Source of the DNA: Dermanyssus gallinae
Lineage: Eukaryota; Arthropoda; Arachnida; Mesostigmata; Dermanyssidae
Length of the DNA stretch: 64,000 nt
Assembly (NCBI GenBank): GCA_003439945.1
Contig: QVRM01002117.1
Coordinates: 62,001 to 126,000, forward strand
Reading direction: 5' to 3'
The position numbers were made by a program, and so were the translations under genes. This document shows positions 43,507 to 54,889 of the stretch, one piece after another. The notes beneath the pieces are model-generated. The model saw only the letters and a list, made by a program, of their open reading frames with translations. It did no database searches and had not been told where the DNA came from. Numbering within the stretch: the first letter of the stretch is position 1; the number at the start of each line of letters is the position of its first letter.

Positions 43507-45484
43507 GTTTATACATAATGAATGTCAATGGATGCTATAATAAGTATTCCGTTACATATTCGAGTCGGTTTCACGTTTGCTCGTGACGCAGGTGACGCGC
43601 GAGACGTGCCCTCACGTTCTCGTGTCATTCATTTGCTGCCACTTGTCACAAATGGCGCAAAATTAAGCAGTTCCATACGGGCCTCCGATGGCAACCAGCG
43701 ACAACGGACCAACAGGGCTCGCAAATCGTGGGTTGCCATCGCGCAATCAGACGATTCGGGGACAATCTCTAATCTTTGATCTTGGTCATCGCCTGTGCTC
43801 TCATACTGGCTGGTCCAGGTCGAACTGGGGTTACTGAAGGTCCCTGCTAACGGGCCGCTAGTTTGGTTCACCCCGGTTTCGACCGGTAGCTCGGGAGGGC
43901 GTGCGTAGAGAAGGGCAAAGCGTGGGCAGAGAAAGGTTTGCCGCTTCTTCAGCCGGCCCGTTTGGTTCTGAGGTTGACGCTCAAGTTGACGAGGTCGCAT
44001 CGGACCAACAAAGCTCTGCTGCTGCTGCTGCTGCTACTGAGTGTCTCGGCAGGCATGAACTGTCCGCATGTCTGTCCGTCCGACTAACTGTCACCAAACG
44101 CTGCCACGCAGGCCGCCCGTTCCAATCGAATCCCGACGGAACGGAACTCTCCCACCTAGTCGGCCTCGGAAATTCTGATCGGCGGGTGACAGCAGATAGT
44201 ATCGTGTGATGGATCACCCCAATGCTTCTCTCTTTCTATTTTGCGCTTGCCCGCAAAAAGCTCTTACAACGAACGGATGTCATCGTTACCACAGTAGTAG
44301 TAGTAGTAGTAGTAGTAGCTAGTAGTAGCAGTAGTGGCAGTAATAGTAATGGTGATGATGGTAATGGTAGCCGGAGCTGTCATGGTAGCAATCGCAGCAG
44401 CATCTCTGCCCTTCGACCCCAAACCTAATCGTCTTTTGCTTTCCCCTCCCCTTTTTCTCCCAACAACAAGCCAGTCAGGCTTACGCGTCAAGCACCAGCG
44501 GTTAAGTGGCCCTCGCCTCCGCTAGAATCTATCACGAAGCTACCCTGATGAAATAACCCGAGGCCGAGCAGACGCTGACGAGGACCAGACCGCCAGAAGA
44601 AGAGACAGACGACGAAAGACAGAGAAAGAGAGAGGATACTAAAATATTGACGTTGAAAACTATCCGTTTAAAAAAAGGGCAAGAAAAACTAGAGAGAGAG
44701 AGAGAGACGGGGGAGAGAGAGAGTTACGAATCGCGCAAATTGATGTCGTTTAGACTTTACAAAAGGCTAAGCTGTCCATTAGAAATGGCGCAGATCAACG
44801 CCTGGACGGACTAGTGTTAGTCGCACAACCCGTACCAGCAATGGTTACGGTATCCTTAGATCCTGACTATTTTATTACAAGAATATGTATTACTTTGACA
44901 ATGAAATGTCAAATTAAACATACTCAAGTATGTTTAGTGCCAACATTGAGAATGTTCTGCACTATATAGATCATTTATGTTTGTCCTATTTAGTATTCGA
45001 GATTGCACATATGACATAAGGAGTTCGAGTACAACAACGTTGACTCGCGTTGTATATATATGTATGTATATAGTGTGTCTACACACAATATTTCCTTCCT
45101 TTGACAATGATGCTTGGATGTATCAGTGCAAAACCGTACACGGGCATTAGCCTTACGGAAAAACAAATGAAGTTATGGTCATCGCACATGTTATTAATAA
45201 AACGCACTTATATTCAAATAAAAATATATATCATTGACGAATTTTTAAGTTGTAGATGTAAATGTATTGTTTTTATTTAATTGTAATGTTTTAGGTATAT
45301 ATTATTAACTCACTTCACTAAGGCTTGTGAGGTGCGCTACCAGTCGACCTTATTCTTGAGGCAATCTCTCATTGTGCCCATTATTACTGCCGCACTGCAC
45401 CGCGAGTGATAGCCGTTGAAGTAGATCATATAGAGCTCTTTTTCCTTTGTCGCCATATATATATATATATATATATATATTAAC
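42917..45484. other. Stretch without a recognised gene
   Basis: Holds (AAT)n at about 43138-43156, (TA)n at 43455-43505, (CTG)n near 44020-44037, (TAG)n near 44294-44320, (AG)n near 44690-44712 and (TA)n at 45456-45480. A 123-codon minus frame (43629-44000) and others match no family I know. Confidence 0.45.
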
Positions 45485-46763
45485 TTTTAAAGTGCATGCT
45501 GCTTACCTGGCGTTGCTGTTAAAGCCACGGTGGTGTGAAATTCACAAACCCACTAAAATGGAGTCGTCCTGTTTACCCCCTTGTCTGGGAGTGGCCGCGG
45601 TACCGTCTTCTCGAAATTACTTAATTTGGCCACTTCAGCTTGCCATTTAGGCTGTTGAACTTTGTACGGCGGTTATATTCAACACCGAGACAAATTCTGC
45701 GATTTATGTTACTATGATGCAATTTATGATCGTTAAGGAGCGCCTCGACAAGGGCTTGAAATGTCAAAGAGTTTCCTAGTCTTGGGTTCCGAAACAGTAG
45801 CTCTCGTTCAGTGTTGAAAAGGGCGCAGCGTGTCTTACAGTCTCCCCTGAGTTGTACATACGACATACGAGGTAGCCATTTTCCAATGCGGTGTTAGTAT
45901 TGCTGAGCGCAACTGCCGTGCCTTGTTAGCAGTTGCGTTCGTGGGTAGGTAAGTAAGCCGTGTTTAAGTCTGTACAGTTTTTTAGAGTAGGTAGTAATGC
46001 TTTTTTGACCAGTAACCAAAGTGGCCTGACTGGATTGCTTCGCTTTTATTTGCTTAAGGTGTCTGTTCGGCTGATCGGTATTCCCTTCGTCCAGACGTTA
46101 ATTAAGGGGTTTCTTTATACTACGTTGCTATGGTGTGTATGTTGAGCGTCGTAGGTATTTGAGTCTTGTTTAAGAGGCGGTGTGTTGTAGCTCGGATAGT
46201 CGTGCGCTCCTACAAGGATGTCGGTGGTCTGTTTGTTTTTAAATTGGGGCTGTTTAGAAATTTCCAGCATGATGCTGCCTATTACTTTTTTTAAAGATGG
46301 CGCCGACATCTCTGCTGAGTCATTGGCTGCTTTTATGCTGCATAAAGCGCACATGAGGTGGTCCTGCGATAGCCTTATCCAAGATTACGCCTAGGCACTT
46401 GACCATAGGCGTCTGTGTTGCTGGGTGACCTTCCAAGTGTAAATTCTGATTTAGTGGAGGACGCTTTGGGAAATAGGTTTCGTTTTTTGTAAAGCCAATT
46501 TGAGACCCAGCGTGCTGCGGTATTCTTGGATATCCTCGATGGCTCCGTTGGCTGTTCCTTCGAGCAGATGCTCGTCACAGGAGGTGACGATCATTGCCAG
46601 ATCGCCTGCGTAGCTGATGAAATGAACTTCCGGCGTGACATAACCATGTGCATCGTTTGCAACTAATACTATCAATTAATCGTTTTGGAAATAGCAAGAA
46701 ACTTGAGCAAAGGAGTGGGCCTTTTGGCAGCAAGAATTGAAGAGCAGTTGATATGGAAAACAA
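45485..46763 (-). mobile_element. LINE fragment, RT palm to 3' end (broken)
   Basis: Minus strand. RT palm: VTPEVHFISYAGDLAMIVTS at about 46630-46570, where YADD has become YAGD, then STLGLKLALQKTKPIS and, after frame changes, HPATQTPMVKCLGVILDKAI in the position of 'YLGV.LD'. Further down, a region (45866-45621) reading MSYVQLRGDCKTRCALFNTE may be the C-terminus. The 3' tail carries TTTTAGTGGGTTTGTGAATT (plus 45539-45558), shared with the elements near 5.9 kb and 61.95 kb. Loss of the first catalytic Asp of YADD plus several stops mean it is dead. Confidence 0.65.
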
Positions 46764-48800
46764 GACATGTTGTTGCTAGTGCTCTTCTAGTGGAAGTATT
46801 AGTAGTACTTATTGTTGCCGCCTATTGGTGATATTGTTGCTGCTGCTGCCTCTACTGCTGTAGTTAAATACTAGTGTTGGCTTGAACCCCTATGTCTTTC
46901 AGGGTACGACCGTATCCGTCGAAGGCGTACAAAGTCGTATGAAGGCGGTGGCCAGAGTCCCAAGCTGGCTGTGTTACTCGTTTTTCTACTGGCGCTTGCC
47001 TAGATGAGCATTGGCGGATCTTCTTGTTATCTCGGGACTCGCCGTCGCTGCTGTAGTCCAGGCACTGGCCGAACTTGGTTGTGTAGCCTGCTATACCGGC
47101 GGGGGGGGGGGGGGGGAAGGTTTGCACGCGATGAAAGGTGAAAGCAGGATGATGATGATGACCAGGCTAGACCAGGCCGCCGCTCCTCTGAAGTTCGTCC
47201 TCAGGTTATGTACATATACACGCCGGTTTGGTCTTCGCTGGTGCGCGGGCGGATGGAGCCAGCCTTCTACGACGACAGCGCTAAAGGCGACTACCACTAC
47301 CCCTACGACCACTACCACTACTCAAATGGATAGGAAGGGGCGTTTCCACTTCCTGGGCTAAATTGGCAAACACAAAGCCTTTCTCCATGTTCCTCTTGTG
47401 CTGTTTGACCCGGCCGCCGGTGACCGGGTCTACACCATACGACTCGCGCCCAGCATACGCATAGACCCAACGAAACTGTGGGATGATGGCGCTGTGTGGC
47501 CAGCAGCTCGCAGTGGCGTCTCCAGTGCCCATACGATTGAGGCGTACTACTACTGCGACGGCTACGGGAGGCAGGGAGGGAACAGAGACAAAGCGGACAA
47601 CAAGAAAGACGCCAAGGAGAACGCGGATGTACCGTACACATGGCCTATGGTCTAAGACCTCATGTCTTTCTCTCGATTTTCTTTTCTTTATCGCTCTCTC
47701 TCTCTCCGTCTGTTCTTCTCTCTTTTAGATCTTGCTTACCTCAGCTCTCTCGCCATGCATATTTCTCTCGTCGCTTTTTTTTTCTTGCTATGCTTTTCTT
47801 ATCCCTCCTCTCGCTTTCTCCCTTCTTCTTTCTCCTCTTCCTATCTTTTCCACCACCTCCCTACATTCTCCTTTCATCTTCCTATAGTTTACATCGTTAT
47901 CTCCCTCTTTCTGTCTGCTTTTCTCATATTTTCCCGTTTTCCGTAATCGGCGCCCCACCCGGTCAGAGCCCCTCGTGACTAAGTTCCGCAACTCCCGCTG
48001 TTGCCTTCGCCGCTAGAGTCCATCCACGCCATCACTACCCCTTTTCGCCGACCCCTCTCGAGCTCCTACGACGGATACTGGCCATGGTGGCAGTGGCGCG
48101 GCAGTCAGCGTAATAGACAACCAGACAGAGATCACACTACTACCATCTACTACTCATCACCATTTCCCATAGGCATTTATCTTTAGCCTTATTTGGATGC
48201 ACCATTAGCTGTTGTTGCTGCTGCTGCTGTGGCTGCCTTTGGCATAGCATCTTCTTCCTTCTGTGCCTGACTATGACGGTAGAGTTAATGGTGATGATGA
48301 TGATGATGGCGACAATGGTGATGATTTGATGATGATACCTACGAAACGACCAAGATAGATGCAGGAACACTACTGGCCATGCAGTAGTGTTCTTTCTTCT
48401 CTGACGGCTCCTCGACTCGTAGGTACTGCTTTTAGTTAGTTGCTTCGGTTGCTGCTGCTGCTGCTGAGCAGGCACGTCGTCGTTTTCGTACCCGTCATTG
48501 TGTCGAACCATCAAAAGATGACCAACCATCATAAGCGCAACTGCTAGCTTGTCCAGCTGTGTTCTTTGTTTGATTGCTTTCGTAGCCAATATTCTTATCT
48601 GACAGATCAACCATGGACGGGCCGGCCTTGCACGGAGTATACGGATTAAATAACTGTTCTCTAAATAACTCACAGATTCCGATATACATTTGACACTCTA
48701 CGAGATTGCGCATATGGTAAACGCATTACGTGAAGCGTCGCAATGTGTTGGTGTCGCACAGCCTAGACACGCTTTGCTCTTAACAAGCCGTCGTAAAAAA
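46764..48800. other. GC-richer stretch, no recognised gene
   Basis: Holds a 16-base poly-G run at 47101-47116, ACTACCAC-type repeats near 47290-47325, a pyrimidine-rich stretch at about 47660-47940 and GATGATGATG near 48293-48306. Frames of 83-116 codons on both strands around 47281-47655 look moderately protein-like but match nothing I know. This could be non-coding exon and promoter sequence. Confidence 0.4.
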
Positions 48801-49039
48801 CGCCTAAACTAACGAATTGTCTTCACTATAACTACACCTGCAGTACATCTGTGACAACTTGCCGCAAGTTGCTGTACTTTCCCATCAAATATAGAATGTT
48901 TTGTCCCATCCACATGAAGTTTTGGACTTTTCCCTTCACACGCGTACCCGTCCAACTTACTTCAGATGTATCTAAAAAGAAGAGCTTTAAAAGCTTTGAT
49001 AGCATCAACAACCACAATGATCACGTTTTGCATATAAAA

Positions 49040-50150
49040 CCGAAAATTTCTGAAAGGATGGAAGTTTCTCACTAAAACTACGTTAAACAAAGGTTGCGGA
49101 ATAAAGTGGTATATATGACTGACTGAAGTAGAACCGTGTGCATGAAATACATATTTGCCTTACGAATACGCATAAAAATGTTTTGCTTTCAAACACGTTC
49201 ATCGTTGCAGAATTTTTCAGACAGTATTTAATGAGGTTCTGCTAAAAATAGAATGAGTTTTGTCTACTATAAATTTGAATTTCGGGTTTAAGGCAAAGAG
49301 TGTCTTTTTCGGATTTTTCGGAAAATATAGCGTCTGGTCACTACAATGAATAGATATTAGGAGTGAATGTCACGCTTGTTATAGGCGCCTATGATCGTGG
49401 ACACACCAAGAGCATCATGATTGACAAATTTATTTCAGGAATTAGCGCCGTTCTCTAAGGGAATCTGACCATGCTGTAAAGAGCATTCAGATCCAGTTAC
49501 TGCACTTCAATGGTTTAAAATACAAGGTGGCTGGTCGGTACCCCGTAATGTAAACACATGGTTTGACTGTTCGTGGTTAGAATATGGCGTATGAAAATGG
49601 GTAATGTATGAAGCTGTGTACTCGCTAGCGGGTTGCGGACCGCCAGTGGAAACAATCAGAGTCAGGCTTAGACTATTACTGAACTACTTTAGCAATTTCT
49701 GTTGGAGTGGCAAGGATATAATGATGACTGTATTGTAATTATGTGCCATTTTGAAATGCAAAGTTATTCCGAAATAAACAATATGTATTAACTCCTGAAG
49801 GATGGATTTTTCTCACCAAAAAAAAAACATTGAATAAAGCTTCCAGAAGCAGGTGGTGTATATATTACTGACTGCAATCACAGCGCATTTTTGTAATATA
49901 TTTCTGGATTAGCTATTTACGGATCTACAAATGAGTCTGACTATGTTTTGCCTGCCAAACTCTATTGGATATTTTAGACTGTATTTTCAGAGAATCTGCT
50001 GAAATACGGCCAACCAATTCTTAAAAAAAAATGAAGAACTCTCTCCTGGTGTAGAAATGTATTTTGAGTTTAAGTCGGTGAGTGTTTCAACGATCGAGTT
50101 TTCCGAAGAGAATAAAGTCTGGTAAGTGGCACTAAGAGTGAAACAATAGA
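49040..50150 (+). repeat. Old direct duplication, two ~340-bp copies about 745 bp apart
   Basis: Copy 1 (about 49050-49385) and copy 2 (about 49795-50150) share a series of blocks in the same order: GAAAGGATGGAAGTTTCTCA versus GAAGGATGGATTTTTCTCA; GGTATATATGACTGACTG versus GTGTATATATTACTGACTG; AAATGTTTTGC versus ACTATGTTTTGC; TCTGCTAAAA versus TCTGCTGAAA; AAATTTGAATTTCGGGTTTAA versus TGTATTTTGAGTTTAA; GCGTCTGGTCA versus AAGTCTGGTAA; TTAGGAGTGAA versus TAAGAGTGAA. The copies are well diverged. Copy 2 has a short frame reading EMYFEFKSVSVSTIEFSEEN, so a decayed coding exon is possible. No family recognised. Confidence 0.6.
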
Positions 50151-50404
50151 AGACGTCCATTTGATAGTTGTTAAAAGGCCTAAACGATACGATACTTGAT
50201 ACCCCAACAAGTCTGAAACAAAACGTTTGGGCTAGCTTTGTATTGTAGCAGTTTTAATGTTTCTTCTGTTTCTTTCTCTTGTTTTCTACTAGCAATCCAA
50301 AACTTGACAGCATGAAGGCAAAGCGTGCTCTAGTATAATGAGGACTATGTATATTGATTGATTTTCTGTGGTTTTCTTAATACTGTTGAGTTATTATACA
50401 ATCA

Positions 50405-50405
<1 letters not shown>

Positions 50406-50489
<84 letters not shown>
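50406..50489. repeat. Long pure (TA)n microsatellite
   Basis: About 84 bp of uninterrupted TA. Confidence 0.98.
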
Positions 50490-50490
<1 letters not shown>

Positions 50491-50913
50491 CATAATACAA
50501 TGTTCCCAATAGTGTTGAACTATTATGCAATCAAGTGCAGTACTGTTTCATCTAGGTAGTCAACTGAGGTTAGTAAGCAGTGGGGCGGTTTTGCTAGTCT
50601 ATCTCCAATGGCAACCTGTCGTTCGACCTTACACAGCTCCACAAACACAAGTTTACTCACTTCTCTTGGCTCTTCTCTCGGAAAGGCGCGGCCTGTTCCG
50701 GTGTTATTACGATGCAACCTATAGTGGAGTCCCCAATTTATATATATTTATCTCTATCCAGCCTGCACAAACAGGAGAAACGATGCGTGTAAAGCTAGCA
50801 AGTGTAGGAAAGTGATTAAAAATTAAGAAAATAACGATGGAAAGTACGGCCGCCGCATACGATGCGCAGTGCTAGCAGAATTATTGGAATTGTTGGCGTT
50901 GTTGTATAAAATA

Positions 50914-50954
<41 letters not shown>

Positions 50955-52170
50955 CTGTGTTGCGATAACGAGTAATCATAACACAAGTAGTTTTTAGCAG
51001 TGGTCAAAATATCGAACTGGTATATTAATAGTAATGACGAGTCAAATCCTCAATACCCCCGGCGCTCCCCAGCCACATGCCTAACTTCGGTTAAAAGCGA
51101 GCGACACGACAATTGTCCTGAATGAACACGGGCCGACTCATTCTGCCGGATATTTAGGCATCCAAAGAGGGTGACCAGCAATTTTTGTTTGACGAACCAG
51201 TAACTGGGTATTTCCTCCGACACCCCCACCCTTAGAGGTGCGTGTGCTCAAAGATACCCCATACTGAGAGAAAACGCCCCGCCGCAGCAGGGAACGCAGG
51301 CGGCAAAAGCGCAAGTCGATGAGGGCAGTGATCGTCGCAACTTCTATCCGGAGGGGCGGGGGAGGGAGGCACGGTGGAAAAGGGGACATTAAGGGGGAAC
51401 CAACAACAACGACGGCGACAACCAAGGTGGGCCAATCAGAGGCGCATATCTGTATGTGCGTTCGCGTGTCTGTGAGTGTGTTATGAAAGTGAGTATCATC
51501 AAGTCCCACGCGGCCACCTGTGCCCGTGTTTTCCTGCCGAATGAGGAGGAGAAGGGAAAGAGGATGAAAAAGAAAAAAGTCGACGAACAAGGAGACGAAG
51601 CACAATGCGCTGCTAGAGGATAATACAGCATGATACGGCGACGGGTAGCAGTAGTAGACGCATGGGTAGATAGATGGACCACCTTAGACGGACGAATTAG
51701 CTTCGTTCGAGCGGCCAAGGTAAGCAAAAAGCGCGAGAGGAGAAAGTCGACCAGCGTCTCGAGTGGGCTTTGCCTTTGGCGCCAACAAGTGGATTGAAAG
51801 GAGAGAGAGATTGGTCGTCGGCTGTGAGAGAATACCTGCATCGCTGCCGAGAGCCCGGCGGTTTCGGAGAGGTTTGGGTCGTGGTGGGACTTCGGTAGTG
51901 AGAGAGAGAGGGATAGAGAGAGGGAGGGAGAGAGAGAGGGAGGGAGGGAGAGAGAGAGGGAGGGAGAGAGGGAGGGAGGGGCATATGCGGACGTGCGCAG
52001 CTGATGTAAGGTGACGGCTGGGGCCAGACGCATACGGGGACAAAGGGGGTCATAGAGAACAGTGGTGCGCATTGCATAAAAAAGGCAAAACTAGACGGGT
52101 CCGTTTAGGCGCTGCATTGCGGTGCGGAGTGAGGACGTAGGGGGGGGACCCCGGGACTATAACTTTTTAA
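50490..52170. other. Stretch without a recognised gene
   Basis: Holds (AAT)n at about 50918-50949 and a long GGGA/GA-rich tract at 51899-51979. Reading frames up to 227 codons on the minus strand (51389-52072) are driven by the purine/pyrimidine-rich repeat (runs of Ser/Leu/Pro) and match no family. Confidence 0.5.
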
Positions 52171-52179
52171 CCCCCTTCC

Positions 52180-52533
52180 TTCACAACGGGAATAACAGCG
52201 CTGACGCGGCGGTAGCAACAGACCTCACTTTTTAAACGGCGGCAAGGGGGACACGAACTAGTAGCTTCTTGAAGTCTTGAGTCGCCGACATCGAGACGCA
52301 CATGCGCGGGCGGATTGGGACATCCAAGAAGCCGCTGCCTCCACTACCACCGCCAACGCCATAGACGCTTCAATGCCGTCACCACCTTTGCGCTAGTGCT
52401 GTTTTCACCAGTGTATCTATCTACCTATCTATCTCCGGTGTGGATTACCCACCTGGTTACTTACTTACTCACTCACTCTCGAGTTGCTGCTGCCTCCGGC
52501 TGAGCTCCACCACCGGTGGTTCGCAGCTCGCAC
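52180..52533 (+). other. Candidate non-coding first exon with splice donor
   Basis: A CpG-rich stretch ends CTCGCACG|GTAAGTGG at 52533/52534, a near-perfect splice donor. Upstream are G-run and AACTTTTTAACCCCC sequences (52141-52175), then GC-rich sequence without a convincing long frame. This is how an untranslated first exon often looks. No downstream exon was identified, so the call is inference. Confidence 0.3.
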
Positions 52534-52622
52534 GGTAAGTGGCTACGAAAGGGGGCAGAAGCCAGGGAATAAAAAAATGATGTACTGGAGTACTACTGAT
52601 CAACGTCGACGACGTTGAAACG

Positions 52623-52627
<5 letters not shown>

Positions 52628-52699
<72 letters not shown>

Positions 52700-52733
52700 G
52701 ATATAGATATCTCTCTCTCTCTATATATATATA
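52628..52733. repeat. (TA)n/(TC)n compound microsatellite
   Basis: Over 100 bp of TA with a CTCTCTCTCT stretch. Its right end runs straight into the Tc1-like element. Confidence 0.95.
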
Positions 52734-53988
52734 TACAGTCCCTGAAAAAAATATAAAGCCGCCCATTTTTGCCACATTTCACGCATTTATTATAACCAGT
52801 TGTGTAACGATCACAGTGATACATGCTAGCAGAGTAACCGCGGAGACTTCCATCGACATTTGGGGTCTCGGATTACTTTGAACCACGAGATTTCCATATT
52901 TGGCATAGCTATAATACATGGCAAACAAAGTATAAAGCCACTAGCAAGATACATGCCTTAACGAGTGACTTAAGCGGATTAACGGCGTTTGGATTCACTT
53001 CACGACACCTAGCAACTATACTTAATACTCAGTGAACTTCCTCGTATAACCTCAGAAATGCGGTTTGGTATAGTGTTGAACAAATGACGTCCTGCAAGAT
53101 CTCGTCCCAAGCCTCGAAAATTGTTTTTTTCGTCGGTGTAAACTTATCGTGCGAGCCAGCTCCACACATTCTAAGATGATATTAAGATCAGGTCAGACTG
53201 CAGGCCAGCGTAGGACCTCAATGTGACGTTGGTCGAACCCGCTTTCAATCAGCCTGTGAATCGAGGCGTTATCGTGTTGAAAAACGAAGTCTGACCCTCC
53301 CATCAGCTCAAAATGCGCCGATTGCTCTTCTAGTAGATCCCAATAACGCCTCGAATTAACACGACCGTCTAAAAACACAATCGACGCATTTGTATGATTT
53401 CCGACAGCCCAGATCACCATTGAACCGCCACCTGAGTGAAGTTTTGACAAAACTCGTTTTTCCTTGCAAACATCGTGCAAATAATAGGTTAATCGATCCG
53501 GGGTATCAAAGGCTAACTTTTTTATCCGAAAAGAGCACTCTGTGTCACTCAGTGGTTCATGAGAGATTATCGTGGGCACTCAGTGATCCATGACATCTTT
53601 TCCTGGGCGAAGTCAAGACGAGCTTTCATCGGTCAGCAGCCAGTCGTTGTTTTTTCTTGTGTCTTTTTGCTTGTAAGCCATTGTGGTTCCTGAGGAAGTT
53701 TTGCACATTTCGCACGTTCGTTTGCACGTCGGCCATCGCCGCAATTTCCCTCGCCGAGGGCGCAGAGTTCGACGCTTTCTTCAGAATTGCAGCTGACTTC
53801 GTTCCGAAATGGCATTTTTTACGACGTAAATGTTGCCTAAATTACCAAAGCTATTCTCTACTTGGGGACAACGCCCCAATTAACGGGAAATTTCGCGATA
53901 GAGAGGCCGATGTTTTTATAAGCCTTGATATGAGCCTTTTCGTTACTCATGAGGCGCCAACCTAAGCCTATCGTTTCAACAAAGGAAA
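52734..53988 (-). mobile_element. Tc1-like transposon inside a (TA)n tract
   Basis: The left end reads TA|CAGTCCCTGAAAAAAATA, matching the TACAGT start typical of Tc1 elements. The same terminal sequence (TACAGTCCGTGGAAAAAAGC) begins the copy at 62525. The right side stops at ACTATATATA..., and (TA)n continues from about 53991. The element is therefore bounded by TA repeat on both sides, as expected for insertion at a TA site within a microsatellite. The right terminal repeat is not recognisable and may be worn away. Confidence 0.72.
53193..53815 (-). pseudogene. Tc1-like DD34E transposase (broken)
   Basis: The N-terminus MPFRNEVS (53815) matches the usual MP.RN.LS start. After decay, RLDFAQEKMSWITE precedes the first catalytic block HRVLFSDKKVSL (about 53540-53505). 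A frameshift then gives FDTPDRLTYYLHDVCKEKRV, SKLHSGGGSMVIWAV, SIVFLDGRVNSRRYWDLLEE and DFVFQHDNASIH (second Asp). The end EVLRWPAV runs into a stop, followed by SDL. The third acidic residue, normally in 'PDLNPIENLW', lies in this degraded tail (SDLILISS*NVW). Confidence 0.82.

Positions 53989-53990
<2 letters not shown>

Positions 53991-54054
<64 letters not shown>
53991..54054. repeat. (TA)n microsatellite
   Basis: About 64 bp of pure TA, on the far side of the Tc1-like element. Confidence 0.97.
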
Positions 54055-54056
<2 letters not shown>

Positions 54057-54589
54057 AACATCCAATACATATATATATAGATTTATTACAAATGTATTTA
54101 GGTTTACACGTCACCTCGAGCGGCCAAAAAACATTCGCCTAGTCCACTTTAAAAAAACGTGTGAATATTACAAAATAAAACCGTTGAGGTTGGCCGAAAC
54201 GCATTGTTAAGACAAAGTACATTAGTTTATAATGCTGCTGATGTAAAGTTACAAACTTTTTGTCATGTATAACTTCTCAGCTAACCTACAAAAAAAAATT
54301 TGTAATACATAGTTAAAAGAACAGCCATTGCTGTAACCAACGGCAGTGTGGCATGTATTACATTAGTAGCGGTTTTCTCTGTAGTTCATGTAATCAACTC
54401 AAGCGCAGGTCTTAAGTTCATGTCGAGCCTTGCAGCGAGTTCGCTCACTACTGCACGCACGGCGTTTCACGTATGATTGATTTGACAAGCGAAATTGTTG
54501 ATATACAAACTAAGTCAATAATCGCTGTAGGGCAAGCTCACGGGAATAGTTTTTTAATCTTGCAATCGGATTAGGATCAAATATATATA
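54055..54589. other. Stretch without a recognised gene
   Basis: AT-rich, no motif recognised. Confidence 0.5.
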
Positions 54590-54628
54590 CACACGTGCAA
54601 CTCCTATATATATATTTATATATATATA

Positions 54629-54659
<31 letters not shown>

Positions 54660-54695
54660 GTAATATATATATATATATATATATAGATATTATAA

Positions 54696-54726
<31 letters not shown>

Positions 54727-54728
54727 TA

Positions 54729-54770
<42 letters not shown>

Positions 54771-54830
54771 TATCTAGATATCTTATAAATACTCTATATT
54801 AATATTAATATATATATATATATATACATA
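54590..54830. repeat. Complex TA-rich tract
   Basis: About 240 bp of TA repeat broken by TTTATA, AATATA, AGATA and TAGTAATA interruptions, suggesting an old, decaying microsatellite. Confidence 0.95.
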
Positions 54831-54889
54831 ATAGCTTTTTTAACCGATGGTTCGTTACAGTATTGCGCGTACATAGCACACATTCGCAT

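Noticed and set aside
43629..44000. A 123-codon gene on the minus strand
   Set aside because: No recognisable family and no splice pair; plus-strand frames are equally open.
51389..52072. A 227-codon gene on the minus strand
   Set aside because: The frame is kept open by a GGGA/GA repeat that translates as Ser-Leu-Pro runs; other frames are also open there.
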